From positions 1-64,000 of the forward strand of contig JAJQBK010000026.1 of NCBI GenBank assembly GCA_021203305.1: a stretch of 64,000 nt of DNA, written 5' to 3'. Both the position numbers and the translations under genes were made by a program. Of the stretch, positions 9,505-16,377 are shown one piece after another. The notes below the pieces were generated by a model. It had not been told where the DNA came from, searched no databases, and was given only the letters and a program-made list of their open reading frames with translations. How positions within the stretch are numbered: position 1 is the stretch's first letter; the number at the start of each line of letters is the position of its first letter. Source of the DNA: Lachnospiraceae bacterium. Its GTDB lineage: Bacteria; Bacillota; Clostridia; Lachnospirales; Lachnospiraceae.

Positions 9505-9823
9505 TTCCTTTCTCTTTGTCCTGTCCGGCAGTTCTGCTATCAGTATACACCTTCGTCAGCACCACCACCGCCAGAAACCCGATCATGGCATAAATCAGGC
9601 AGATATCCATCAGATACCCCTCCTGGAGAATCACCGCCATAACGGCGATAATCACCGTAACCATGGTATTGATCATATTGACCGCCACAATCCGGTCCGC
9701 CACCGCCGGCCCCCGCACAGACCGGATCAGACTGCAGAGCACCAGCACAATCAGCAGAAGCAGGGCTCCAATCAGAAAATAATGGATAACTGTCTCCAGC
9801 AAAGTCATACTTTCCGGTATCAT
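9479..9823 (-). CDS. mnhF: MrpF (MnhF) antiporter subunit
   Basis: 114 residues with three membrane helices. RSVRGPAVADRIVAVNMINT is the conserved RGPT-x-xDRI/VA motif of MrpF/PhaF/MbhB, followed by a helix and the short FLAVVVLTKV segment. The start overlaps the mnhE stop as ATGA, with GAGAGG just upstream. The family has a role in cation translocation or bile-salt efflux in some Bacillus Mrp systems, but nothing here indicates substrate. Confidence 0.88.
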   Translation of the reverse strand: MIPESMTLLETVIHYFLIGALLLLIVLVLCSLIRSVRGPAVADRIVAVNMINTMVTVIIAVMAVILQEGYLMDICLIYAMIGFLAVVVLTKVYTDSRTAGQDKEKGSEKRADGA

Positions 9824-10296
9824 CCTCTCTTCCCCGCCTCCTTTTCCATCTTTTCCAGCAATTTAACAAACACAGAGCTGTCCAGCCCCCGGGCCATGCT
9901 TTTGTCAAGGCAGTGGACCGTGAACTCATTTTCCTCCAGATTCACAGTGATGGTGCCCGGCGTCAGGGTAATGCTGTTGGCCAGAACCGCCCGGGCTGTC
10001 TCCGTTTTCAGATCAGCGTGAAAGGTCACCAGCACCGGCTCCGGTTTCTGATACAGATTGAGAATGATCCCGCACAAAACCACATTGGCCTTCAGGATTT
10101 CCCACACAAGCACGCCGAGATATTCGATGATCCGGAAGGTCTGCCTGATGATCATGATATCCTTCTTCACACTGAAGTCCATGAATCTGCAGACAAACCA
10201 GTAGATCGCCGCCGCGATCACCAATCCGAAAATCACGATTTCCAGGGTGACGCTGCCGTTGAACAGAATCCACATAACGAAAAACAAAATGTACAT
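9820..10296 (-). CDS. mnhE: MrpE (MnhE) antiporter subunit, first gene of the operon
   Basis: 158 residues, matching MrpE/MbhA: two N-terminal membrane helices, then a soluble domain. The motif VLANSITLTPGTITVNL is the highly conserved family signature. The ATG has GAGGT six bases upstream. It begins the cluster in the order E-F-G-D(DUF4040)-E/B-C-D and three further pump genes, the same order as the antiporter half of archaeal Mbh. A terminator hairpin lies immediately upstream (10314-10341), so transcription must come through from trxA or from a promoter inside it. Confidence 0.9.
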   Translation of the reverse strand: MYILFFVMWILFNGSVTLEIVIFGLVIAAAIYWFVCRFMDFSVKKDIMIIRQTFRIIEYLGVLVWEILKANVVLCGIILNLYQKPEPVLVTFHADLKTETARAVLANSITLTPGTITVNLEENEFTVHCLDKSMARGLDSSVFVKLLEKMEKEAGKRG

Positions 10297-10313
10297 AATC
10301 CGACCTCAATATG

Positions 10314-10341
10314 TAAAAATCCGGGGCCTGGAGCCCCGGAT
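10314..10341 (-). terminator. intrinsic terminator between trxA and the Mrp operon
   Basis: On the minus strand ATCCGGGGC, a 5-base loop, then GCCCCGGAT followed by a run of T. The 9-bp GC-rich stem begins 8 bases after the trxA stop, and its T-run ends only about 10 bases before the mnhE ribosome site, leaving no room for a separate promoter between them. Confidence 0.85.
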
Positions 10342-10348
10342 CACTATT

Positions 10349-10666
10349 CTAAAGAACCTCTGTCAGCTTTTCTTCCAGCTCGGTCTTTTTCATGCTGCCC
10401 ACGTATTTCTCCACAGCCTGTCCATCTTTAAAAATAATAAAGGAAGGAATATTTCTGATCTGATACTGCCCCGCCAGCTGATTGCTGTCGTCCACATTGA
10501 CCTTTCCTATCTTTACCTTCCCCTCATATTCATCCGCAAGCTGACTCACGATGGGAGCCATCATCTTACAGGGGCCGCACCAGTCCGCGTAAAAATCAAC
10601 CAGAACCGGCAGCTCGCTCTTTAACACTTCCTCTTCAAAGTTCTGCTCATTGAAAATCATTGCCAT
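10349..10666 (-). CDS. trxA: thioredoxin
   Basis: 105 residues with the classical thioredoxin fold and active site WCGPCK at about residues 29-34. The DFYADWCGPCK and IRNIPSFIIFKDGQ (cis-Pro loop) segments are intact. It reduces disulfides in cytoplasmic proteins using electrons from thioredoxin reductase. The start chosen is the ATG at 10666, which has GGAGG nine bases upstream; an upstream ATG at 10699 lacks a good ribosome site. It follows trmB by 46 bases and probably shares its transcript, ending at the terminator just downstream. Confidence 0.95.
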   Translation of the reverse strand: MAMIFNEQNFEEEVLKSELPVLVDFYADWCGPCKMMAPIVSQLADEYEGKVKIGKVNVDDSNQLAGQYQIRNIPSFIIFKDGQAVEKYVGSMKKTELEEKLTEVL

Positions 10667-10712
10667 TTCCTGATTCCTCCGTTTCTTTATTAAACTCATG
10701 GTTTCCTTTTTA

Positions 10713-11378
10713 TCATTTCGGAATACGATAAATAATATACTTGCAGATGGGATTTCCCATTGCGGAAAATTTCTCCTCGTATTCGGTCATCACATTGCCT
10801 TCGCGCAGCGCCACGTCATGGTGCAGATCATATGTGAGCGCCTCAAATTTCCACCCGGCCTCCTTCGCTTCCTCCACTGCAAAATCAAACAGCTTCCTGT
10901 TATCCGTCTTAAACTCAATCATTCCCTCCGGGCTCAGTATCTGTCCAAAGCGCTCAAGGAACTCTCTTCCCGGCAGCCGCCGTTTAGCGTGCCTTGCCTT
11001 GGGCCAGGGATCAGAAAAATTCAGATAAACCCTGTCCGCCTCGCCAGGATCGAACATCTCCAGAAGTTCCTCCGCGTCCGCGCAAACCAGCTTCACATTA
11101 TTCACGGGCTCCGCCTCCAGCTTTGAAACCGCCTTCACCAGCACGCTGCTGTACCTCTCGATGCCCACATAGTCAATATCATCGTGAAGAAGCGCCATCT
11201 GATGCAGGAAGGCGCCCTTTCCCATGCCAATCTCCACATGGAGCGGCGCTTTCCGAACAGCCCTGGCACAGCGCCCAAACAGCTCCCGCCATCTGCCCTT
11301 CATCTTTTCCGGCTCATCGACCACATATTCGCTTGCCGCAAGGATCTCCCCGGCGCCGGGAACGTTGCGCAGCCGCAT
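10713..11378 (-). CDS. trmB: tRNA (guanine-46-N7)-methyltransferase
   Basis: 221 residues. It transfers methyl from S-adenosylmethionine to N7 of G46 in tRNA variable loops. The SAM-binding motif HVEIGMGKGAFL appears near residue 50, and NFSDPWPKARHAKRR, the signature of TrmB, near residue 125. The length is normal. The ATG at 11378 is preferred to 11390 because GGAGG lies five bases before it. It is divergent from the carboxypeptidase gene and upstream of trxA. Confidence 0.95.
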   Translation of the reverse strand: MRLRNVPGAGEILAASEYVVDEPEKMKGRWRELFGRCARAVRKAPLHVEIGMGKGAFLHQMALLHDDIDYVGIERYSSVLVKAVSKLEAEPVNNVKLVCADAEELLEMFDPGEADRVYLNFSDPWPKARHAKRRLPGREFLERFGQILSPEGMIEFKTDNRKLFDFAVEEAKEAGWKFEALTYDLHHDVALREGNVMTEYEEKFSAMGNPICKYIIYRIPK

Positions 11379-11420
11379 AGCTTCCTCCAAACATCACACA
11401 CTGTTGCCGGAGGGATAAGT

Positions 11421-11477
11421 ATGACAACATCCACTGTTGCTATGAGCACTGACTATCCACTCCCACTTAATGACTAA
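11421..11477 (+). CDS. possible 18-residue small ORF upstream of the carboxypeptidase
   Basis: ATG to TAA, 18 sense codons, preceded by GGAGG seven bases before the ATG. The peptide is Thr/Ser-rich and ends in PLPLND. It lies in the 220-base divergent gap between trmB and the carboxypeptidase gene. The excellent ribosome site is the only evidence; no promoter was recognised and no known leader peptide matches. It may be chance. Confidence 0.3.
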   Translation: MTTSTVAMSTDYPLPLND

Positions 11478-11509
11478 TTCTACTTGCCAAGTCCAGATTT
11501 TTAAATAGC

Positions 11510-11527
11510 AAAATTTCATGAAATTTT
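11510..11527. repeat. 18-bp perfect palindrome upstream of the carboxypeptidase
   Basis: AAAATTTCATGAAATTTT is perfectly self-complementary. It lies 12 bases before the proposed -35 of the carboxypeptidase promoter, a position suited to a dimeric regulator. Its AT-rich composition makes chance somewhat more likely. Confidence 0.5.
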
Positions 11528-11539
11528 AATGAAAACACT

Positions 11540-11567
11540 TTGGTTTTTGGAAAATTTATAGTATGAT
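11540..11567 (+). promoter_or_regulatory. possible promoter of the carboxypeptidase gene
   Basis: TTGGTT at 11540-11545, 16-bp spacer, TATGAT at 11562-11567. The start codon follows 33 bases later, with AAGGAG in between. The -35 is weak. Confidence 0.45.
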
Positions 11568-11599
11568 AAGAGACAGTTTGTCAAAGGAGTTTTTTTCTT

Positions 11600-13186
11600 A
11601 TGCGTCTGCCTCATAAAATCCTTGCGGCGTTTCTTGCGGCCGCTTTCTTTCTCTGCTATGCCGGCACAGGCGTCCAGGCGACGGGAACAGCCGAAACTGA
11701 CACAGCCGTCAGCGTTGACTGGCCCACCGGCCCGGCGATTTCCAGCGAGACCGCCATTTTAATTGAGGCGGACACGGGCACCATTCTCTATGAAAAAAAC
11801 ATGCATCAGCAGATGTACCCCGCCAGCATTACCAAAATTCTGACCTGCCTGATCGCGGTGGAGGAGGGAAATCTGGAGGACAACGTGGTTTTCACACAGG
11901 AGGCCCTGGACACCATTCCCTATGATTCCAGCCGGATCTGGGTAGATGTGGGGGAATATCTGCCCCTGGAGGACTGCATCGCCGCCATCCTGATCGCCTC
12001 CGCCAACGATGTGGCCGCCGGCGTGGCGGAGTATATTGCCGGTTCCATCGACGCCTTCGCGGATATGATGAATGAACGTGCTGAGGAGCTGGGATGCGTG
12101 GACTCTCATTTTGTCAACCCCCACGGATACCACGATGATGACCATTATACCTCCGCATATGATATGGCCCAGATCGCCAGGGCTTTTTTCTCTGTGGATA
12201 TTTTATGCACCTATTCCAGCGAAAGGACGCTGCATCTGTACCCATCGGAGGGCCGGGATGTGGAAACCTGGGAGAGCAACAAAAATCAGCTGCTGGAAAC
12301 CCGCACCTACGAATATGAATATCTGGTGGGCTCCAAAACCGGTTACACCGACATGGCCGGACAAACCCTGGTCAGCTGCGCCCAGAAGGACGGCATGAAG
12401 CTGATCTGCGTCGTCATGAACGCCACCTCTCCCCAGCAGTATGTGGATACCATCGAGCTGTTTGAGTTTGGCTTCAATAATTTTACCACAGTCGACATTT
12501 ACGAAAATGACTCCACCTATGTATCCGATCTCTCCTCCTACGATGTGGAGGTGACAGACATTCTGGGAAACTCCACTCCGCTGCTGTCCATGGATACGGA
12601 TGCCTTTGTGGTGCTCCCCAACGGCGCGGATTTCTCTGACACCACTTCCTATATTACTCTGGCAACGGAGGAGGAAAACTGCCTGGCCACCGCCCATTAT
12701 CTTTACGGCGATCACGAGATCGGGTCGGCGCAGATCTACATGGAGGTCAGCGAGACCACCACGGCGTCCACGGAAGCGCCCGGAGAGCTGGAGGTGGAAC
12801 AGACGGTTTCTGAGGAGGAGCCCGCCGGGGAGGAAACCGGCGAGAGGCAGGTGTTATTCATCAACATCCGCAACGTCCTGATTGCCGCCGCTGTCCTCAT
12901 TGTCGCCGCACTTCTGCTCTGGTTTTTCAAAAAGCCCCTGCAGCAGCGAATTCAGCGCCGCCTCCACGCGCTTTCCCTGCGCACCCGCTACCGAAAGCGC
13001 CGCGACTACAGGGAAACCCGGTCTGCCCTGAAGCCAAAACCCATGGTTCGCAAAAAGAAACGGAAGCATACCCCCTCTCCCCACAGGCGAAGCTCCGGTT
13101 ATCCGGTTTCCCGGTACATGGACTCCCAGCCTCGCAGAAGGGATGTACAGATGTTTGATATCAACGATAAGAAAGGAAAAAAATAG
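11600..13186 (+). CDS. D-alanyl-D-alanine carboxypeptidase (PBP5/DacF type)
   Basis: 528 residues. A signal peptide (about 1-27, ending VQA) exports it. The penicillin-binding S11-peptidase motifs are intact: S-I-T-K with catalytic Ser76 and Lys79, SAN at 134-136, and KTG at 246-248. It trims the terminal D-Ala of peptidoglycan stem peptides. After a beta-rich domain comes a Glu/Thr-rich linker, one membrane helix (about 429-447), and an unusually long, strongly basic cytoplasmic tail of about 80 residues instead of the usual short amphipathic anchor. Family assignment is certain; the role of the basic tail is unknown. It may bind the inner face of the membrane, nucleic acid or another cell-wall protein. 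Confidence 0.93.
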   Translation: MRLPHKILAAFLAAAFFLCYAGTGVQATGTAETDTAVSVDWPTGPAISSETAILIEADTGTILYEKNMHQQMYPASITKILTCLIAVEEGNLEDNVVFTQEALDTIPYDSSRIWVDVGEYLPLEDCIAAILIASANDVAAGVAEYIAGSIDAFADMMNERAEELGCVDSHFVNPHGYHDDDHYTSAYDMAQIARAFFSVDILCTYSSERTLHLYPSEGRDVETWESNKNQLLETRTYEYEYLVGSKTGYTDMAGQTLVSCAQKDGMKLICVVMNATSPQQYVDTIELFEFGFNNFTTVDIYENDSTYVSDLSSYDVEVTDILGNSTPLLSMDTDAFVVLPNGADFSDTTSYITLATEEENCLATAHYLYGDHEIGSAQIYMEVSETTTASTEAPGELEVEQTVSEEEPAGEETGERQVLFINIRNVLIAAAVLIVAALLLWFFKKPLQQRIQRRLHALSLRTRYRKRRDYRETRSALKPKPMVRKKKRKHTPSPHRRSSGYPVSRYMDSQPRRRDVQMFDINDKKGKK

Positions 13187-13203
13187 TCCCGTCCCGGAAT
13201 CTG

Positions 13204-13243
13204 AAAGCGCCGCACTGATTTTATTTTCAGCGCAGGCGCTTTT
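13204..13243. terminator. bidirectional terminator between convergent genes
   Basis: AAAGCGCC pairs with GGCGCTTT, followed by TTTTT on the plus strand and flanked by a short T-run on the minus strand. An inner CTGA/TCAG pairing extends the hairpin. It serves the carboxypeptidase gene and probably the exonuclease gene. Confidence 0.75.
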
Positions 13244-14200
13244 TCATTGTCCCTTATTCGTTCGTTTTCTGGCCTTGTGCTGCGCCGCATGAGTGCGCAT
13301 TTTTTCAAATTCCTCCATCTCCGTCTCTTTCATCGGCCGGATGGTCTTCACCGCGAATACCCGATCCTCCCCCGCCTTACAGACCCGGATCTTGCAGCGC
13401 ATCATACCGTGTTCGCCGCAGCTTCCGGCATTGTAGTAATTTTTGCCGTTTGGTGAAAACCACTGGGTCTGCCTGCGCAGCGGCCGGTCGCAATAAAGAC
13501 AGCGGATGGCGGTCGCCCGCTTTGTGCCAAGCAGCACATGCTTGTCAGGGAAAGCGGTGGAAATATATTTGGAATAGGTGTCAAACTGCCAGTGAACCTC
13601 ATCCTCTTTCGATACCGGCAGACGATAGGTGTCAAAGGAAACCCTCTGCAGAAGCTCCTGCGAGCACACTCTCTGAAAAATTAACGATGTATAATAGGCG
13701 TCCGCGAAGGCTCTGTGAAAAGGCACCTCCGGATTCTCCAGTTCAAGAAACTCCACACAGCTCTTCAGGGATTTGCGGCTCCTGCCATCATCATAGCGAA
13801 GGCTGAACAGCTTCTGTACGTCGTAAAACGGAAGCGGCCTTCCGGACAGCGGCTCCATCCCGTGAAAGTCCATATTCTGCTGCAGCTCCGCCACATCCTG
13901 ACTGCCCCAGGTGCAGAACCGGTATTCCTCCCCGCAGAATTCCAGGAAATCATGCATGACCTCCGTGAAGTATCTGGCCTTCTGCAGCTCCTCCTCGTGA
14001 ATATGCACCAGATTCTCCGTGATGTTATGCATGTGCCGGTACACCACGGGCCGGACCAGGCTCTGGAAGCTGTCCATATACTGTCCCTGTTCATTCAGCC
14101 TGACTGCCCCGATCTCTATAATTTCAAAGGGCATGCGCTTATTTTCCCTGAATTTGGTGGAGCTCTGATTCCACTCCAGATCAAATACGATGTAATTCAT
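13244..14200 (-). CDS. DEDDh 3'-5' exonuclease family protein
   Basis: 318 residues. The N-terminus shows the exonuclease I motif (VFDLEWNQ, Asp and Glu), then EIIEIGAVRL, a conserved WGSQD segment as motif II, and HRAFADAYYTSLIF (His and Asp) as motif III, in the order expected for DEDDh nucleases such as KapD/ERI-1-like proteins. The C-terminal 100 residues contain a putative zinc-binding part (CLYCDRPL, later CGEHG). The substrate, RNA or single-stranded DNA, is not evident. It sits three bases downstream of the esterase gene and shares its promoter. Confidence 0.85.
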   Translation of the reverse strand: MNYIVFDLEWNQSSTKFRENKRMPFEIIEIGAVRLNEQGQYMDSFQSLVRPVVYRHMHNITENLVHIHEEELQKARYFTEVMHDFLEFCGEEYRFCTWGSQDVAELQQNMDFHGMEPLSGRPLPFYDVQKLFSLRYDDGRSRKSLKSCVEFLELENPEVPFHRAFADAYYTSLIFQRVCSQELLQRVSFDTYRLPVSKEDEVHWQFDTYSKYISTAFPDKHVLLGTKRATAIRCLYCDRPLRRQTQWFSPNGKNYYNAGSCGEHGMMRCKIRVCKAGEDRVFAVKTIRPMKETEMEEFEKMRTHAAQHKARKRTNKGQ

Positions 14201-14203
14201 GGT

Positions 14204-15022
14204 TTAAAAGTGTTCCACCCAGGTTCTCACCAGCCCGATCCAGGACTGGCATTGCTCCACGTTCTCGTCTCCCGACGGCGTCTGTGTCATCCAGTTGGCC
14301 AGGCCGATGCCATGCTTTCCCACCGGATAAATGTGCAGTTCAAAGGAAACCTTCGCCTTCTGCAGCGCCGCCGCCATCAGAAGAGAGTTCTCCACAGGAA
14401 CGGCGTTGTCCGTCTGGGTATGCCAGATGAAGGTCTTCGGGGTATTCTCATTGACCAAATTCTCAACGCTCAGCTCCTTTTCCAGAGCCTCATCCCCGCC
14501 GCACAGGCTTTCAAAGGAGCCTCTGTGGGCGAAAGCTCCGCTGGTAATGACCGGATAGCAGAGAATCTGGCCGTTGGGGCGCAGAAGCTCCTTCTCCCGC
14601 TTCCCCAGACCGATCTTCTCCGCGATAAAGTCCCTGTTCCAGATACAGCCGTACAGCGCTGCCAGATGAGCGCCGGCGCTGCAGCCCTGAATCAGGATCC
14701 TCTCCGGATCAATATGCCATTCCTTCGCGCGGCTCCGCACCAGCGCTACCGCCTTCGCAAGCTCCAGAAGCTGCGTGGGATAGACAGCCCCGGGCGCCAG
14801 AGAATAATACAGCACCGCCGCGTGATATCCCATGGCACAATACTGCAGAGCCATGGGCTCTCCCTCCCTGGGAGACAGATGAGTGTAGCCGCCGCCCGGC
14901 AGCACAATAACAAGAGGACGTTCGGTGACCTGAAACACCTCGGAATAATTCTGAATATAGGTCTCCAGCCTGGCCCCCGGCTGAGAGCCCTCCGTAGTCA
15001 TATCAAAGCTTAAATGCTGCAT
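14204..15022 (-). CDS. alpha/beta hydrolase, acetyl-esterase-like
   Basis: 272 residues with the alpha/beta-hydrolase fold. The oxyanion segment VLPGGGYTHLS near residue 40, the nucleophile elbow GCSAGAHLA near residue 115, a later Asp in WHTQTDNAVP and His in YPVGKHGIGLA complete the triad. It resembles the xylan- or steryl-esterase group often found near glycan genes (BD-FAE-like). No signal peptide, so it is cytoplasmic. AAGGAGGA precedes the ATG. Ester hydrolysis is likely; the physiological substrate is not known. Confidence 0.82.
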   Translation of the reverse strand: MQHLSFDMTTEGSQPGARLETYIQNYSEVFQVTERPLVIVLPGGGYTHLSPREGEPMALQYCAMGYHAAVLYYSLAPGAVYPTQLLELAKAVALVRSRAKEWHIDPERILIQGCSAGAHLAALYGCIWNRDFIAEKIGLGKREKELLRPNGQILCYPVITSGAFAHRGSFESLCGGDEALEKELSVENLVNENTPKTFIWHTQTDNAVPVENSLLMAAALQKAKVSFELHIYPVGKHGIGLANWMTQTPSGDENVEQCQSWIGLVRTWVEHF

Positions 15023-15115
15023 GATGTCCTCCTTTATCTCTTTTTGCCGCCCGGCATCTCCCTCCGCGGAAAGCGCCCTGTATGATAAATTCCGCGAAGC
15101 AGACCGCCAGACACC

Positions 15116-15144
15116 ATTGTATATCAGAAGCCGCTAATTTGCAA
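15116..15144 (-). promoter_or_regulatory. promoter of the esterase-exonuclease operon
   Basis: On the minus strand TTGCAA (15144-15139), exactly 17 bp, TACAAT (15121-15116). It lies about 95 bases before the esterase start. Confidence 0.6.
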
Positions 15145-15153
15145 GCGGTCAGT

Positions 15154-15645
15154 TCATCCCTGTCTGAATATGTAGTTTTTATTTTTCTCCACCACAGCAA
15201 GCAAAAGGCCGCCGAACACGCCGCAGACGATCACCTCACCAACGCCTACCGTCAGCATCATGTAGGGAATGGCCTCCCCGGCTCCATAACAGTATTTTAA
15301 TACAAAGGGGACAATCAGAGTATTCGATACGATGGGCGGGACAGGTGCAAGCCACCTGATCCTTGCCTTACCCGCGAAATAAGTGCCGACAGCGCCGATC
15401 AGCGTTGCCAGAGAGCCGAACACCACATCCCCAATGACGGCGCCTCCCAGCAGATTGGCCAGAAAGCAGCCGATAAACAGCCCGGGAATGGCCGCCGGTG
15501 TAAAATAGGGCAGAATGGTCAGAGCCTCCGCGATACGGAACTGGATCACACCGAAGCTCCAATAATTGAAGATGCACACAAGCACCACATAGATGGCGGC
15601 GATCATGGCCGCCTGGACCAGGGTTACGGTCTTTTGATTTTTCAT
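15154..15645 (-). CDS. queT: QueT-type queuosine precursor transporter
   Basis: 163 residues with five to six membrane helices. It matches the QueT family of ECF S-components that import queuosine precursors; FGVIQFRIAEALTILPYFTP near residue 35 is the family signature (V-x-x-RI-E-AL). It would pair with a shared ECF energy module encoded elsewhere. The ATG has AAGGAG nine bases upstream, and that ribosome site is the 3' part of a preQ1-I riboswitch, which independently supports the substrate. No other queuosine genes are in the window. Confidence 0.92.
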   Translation of the reverse strand: MKNQKTVTLVQAAMIAAIYVVLVCIFNYWSFGVIQFRIAEALTILPYFTPAAIPGLFIGCFLANLLGGAVIGDVVFGSLATLIGAVGTYFAGKARIRWLAPVPPIVSNTLIVPFVLKYCYGAGEAIPYMMLTVGVGEVIVCGVFGGLLLAVVEKNKNYIFRQG

Positions 15646-15654
15646 TGAATTTTT

Positions 15655-15700
15655 CTCCTTTAGTTTTGTTTTTTCGGTCAGGAAGGTCTCGAACTGACCG
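15655..15700 (-). promoter_or_regulatory. preQ1-I riboswitch controlling queT translation
   Basis: Read on the minus strand: a 7-bp P1 stem CGGTCAG/CTGACCG (15700-15694 with 15681-15675), a 12-base loop beginning TTCGAG and containing ACCTT, an A-rich L3 (AAAAAACAAAA), then CTAAAGGAG. The loop CCTT can pair with AAGG of the ribosome site, giving the H-type pseudoknot of the preQ1-I class with the Shine-Dalgarno locked when ligand is bound. The layout closely parallels short translational preQ1-I aptamers. The downstream gene, a queuosine-precursor transporter, is the expected target. Confidence 0.85.
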
Positions 15701-15716
15701 GCACAGGGCGAAAGCT

Positions 15717-15745
15717 ACTATATCATAAAGCGGAAGCGAAAGCAA
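15717..15745 (-). promoter_or_regulatory. promoter of queT
   Basis: Minus strand TTGCTT (15745-15740), 17 bp, TATAGT (15722-15717). Transcription would start near 15710, about ten bases before the riboswitch stem. Confidence 0.6.
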
Positions 15746-15767
15746 CCGCGGAAAATATCTCGGTACC

Positions 15768-15796
15768 TTGACAAACAGGAGCTCTGATTGTACAAT
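15768..15796 (+). promoter_or_regulatory. promoter of the marR-ABC exporter operon
   Basis: TTGACA (15768-15773), 17 bp, TACAAT (15791-15796). It is divergent from the queT promoter. The leader contains an imperfect AGTT/AACT repeat that could bind the MarR product, but no clear operator is visible. Confidence 0.75.
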
Positions 15797-15861
15797 ACAA
15801 AAGCGTGAAAATGAGACTGCGGAAAACAGTTATCTTGAACTATTATAAGGAGAGTAATCAT

Positions 15862-16377
15862 ATGGGAGAAGAAAGACAGCCGGTAAGCCCTGACCCCAAT
15901 CATGAGCTTCTGGTTCTTCTGGAAAGGAGCGGCCATTTTCTCTATCATCGGAGAAACGGCAAATGCGGACAGCGGCGGGTTCTGATCCTCTTAGACAGAT
16001 GGGAAAGGGAGCATGGCGCCGGGGAAGGAATGTCCCAGCAGGAGCTGCAGAAGTGCCTGGGAATCCAGTCCGGCTCCATCAGTGAAATTTTGGGGAAAAT
16101 GGAAAGCAACGACCTGATTCGAAAGACAAGACAGACAACAGACCACAGGAAAATCTGCATTTTCCTGACCGACGCGGGCAGGGAAAAGCTGGAACGCAAA
16201 AGAGAGGAAAACCGCAGACAGGAGGCGCTTTTATTTCAGCGCCTGACCGCGCAGGAGCAGGCAGAGCTTCGGCAAATTATGGAAAAGCTTCTGGCCGGCT
16301 GGGCCGAAGATTTTAGTTTCGGCAAATCTCAGACTCAGGAAAGGAAAGAGGAAGCCTCATCATGTGGAAATACCTGA
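15862..16377 (+). CDS. MarR-family transcriptional regulator
   Basis: 171 residues. A winged helix-turn-helix lies at about residues 45-125: MSQQELQKCLGIQSGSISEILGKME as the recognition region, then RKTRQTTDHRKICIFLTDAG as the wing, the standard MarR arrangement. The ATG at 15862 has AAGGAG nine bases upstream; an earlier in-frame start at 15805 lacks one. The stop overlaps the first exporter gene by 16 bases, so it is translationally coupled. It probably represses its own operon and is relieved by a small hydrophobic ligand or drug; this is inferred from the family. Confidence 0.9.
   Translation: MGEERQPVSPDPNHELLVLLERSGHFLYHRRNGKCGQRRVLILLDRWEREHGAGEGMSQQELQKCLGIQSGSISEILGKMESNDLIRKTRQTTDHRKICIFLTDAGREKLERKREENRRQEALLFQRLTAQEQAELRQIMEKLLAGWAEDFSFGKSQTQERKEEASSCGNT

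Noticed and set aside
573-10296. Membrane-bound hydrogenase or complex I operon
   Set aside because: The order of antiporter genes resembles Mbh, but no NuoB/C/D/H/I-like or NiFe subunit is present in the cluster or its flanks.
13715-15013. A 432-codon open frame on the plus strand antisense to the esterase and exonuclease genes
   Set aside because: It has no ribosome site, spans two real genes with clear motifs on the other strand, and its composition (Leu, His, Arg rich) is that of a GC-rich antisense shadow.
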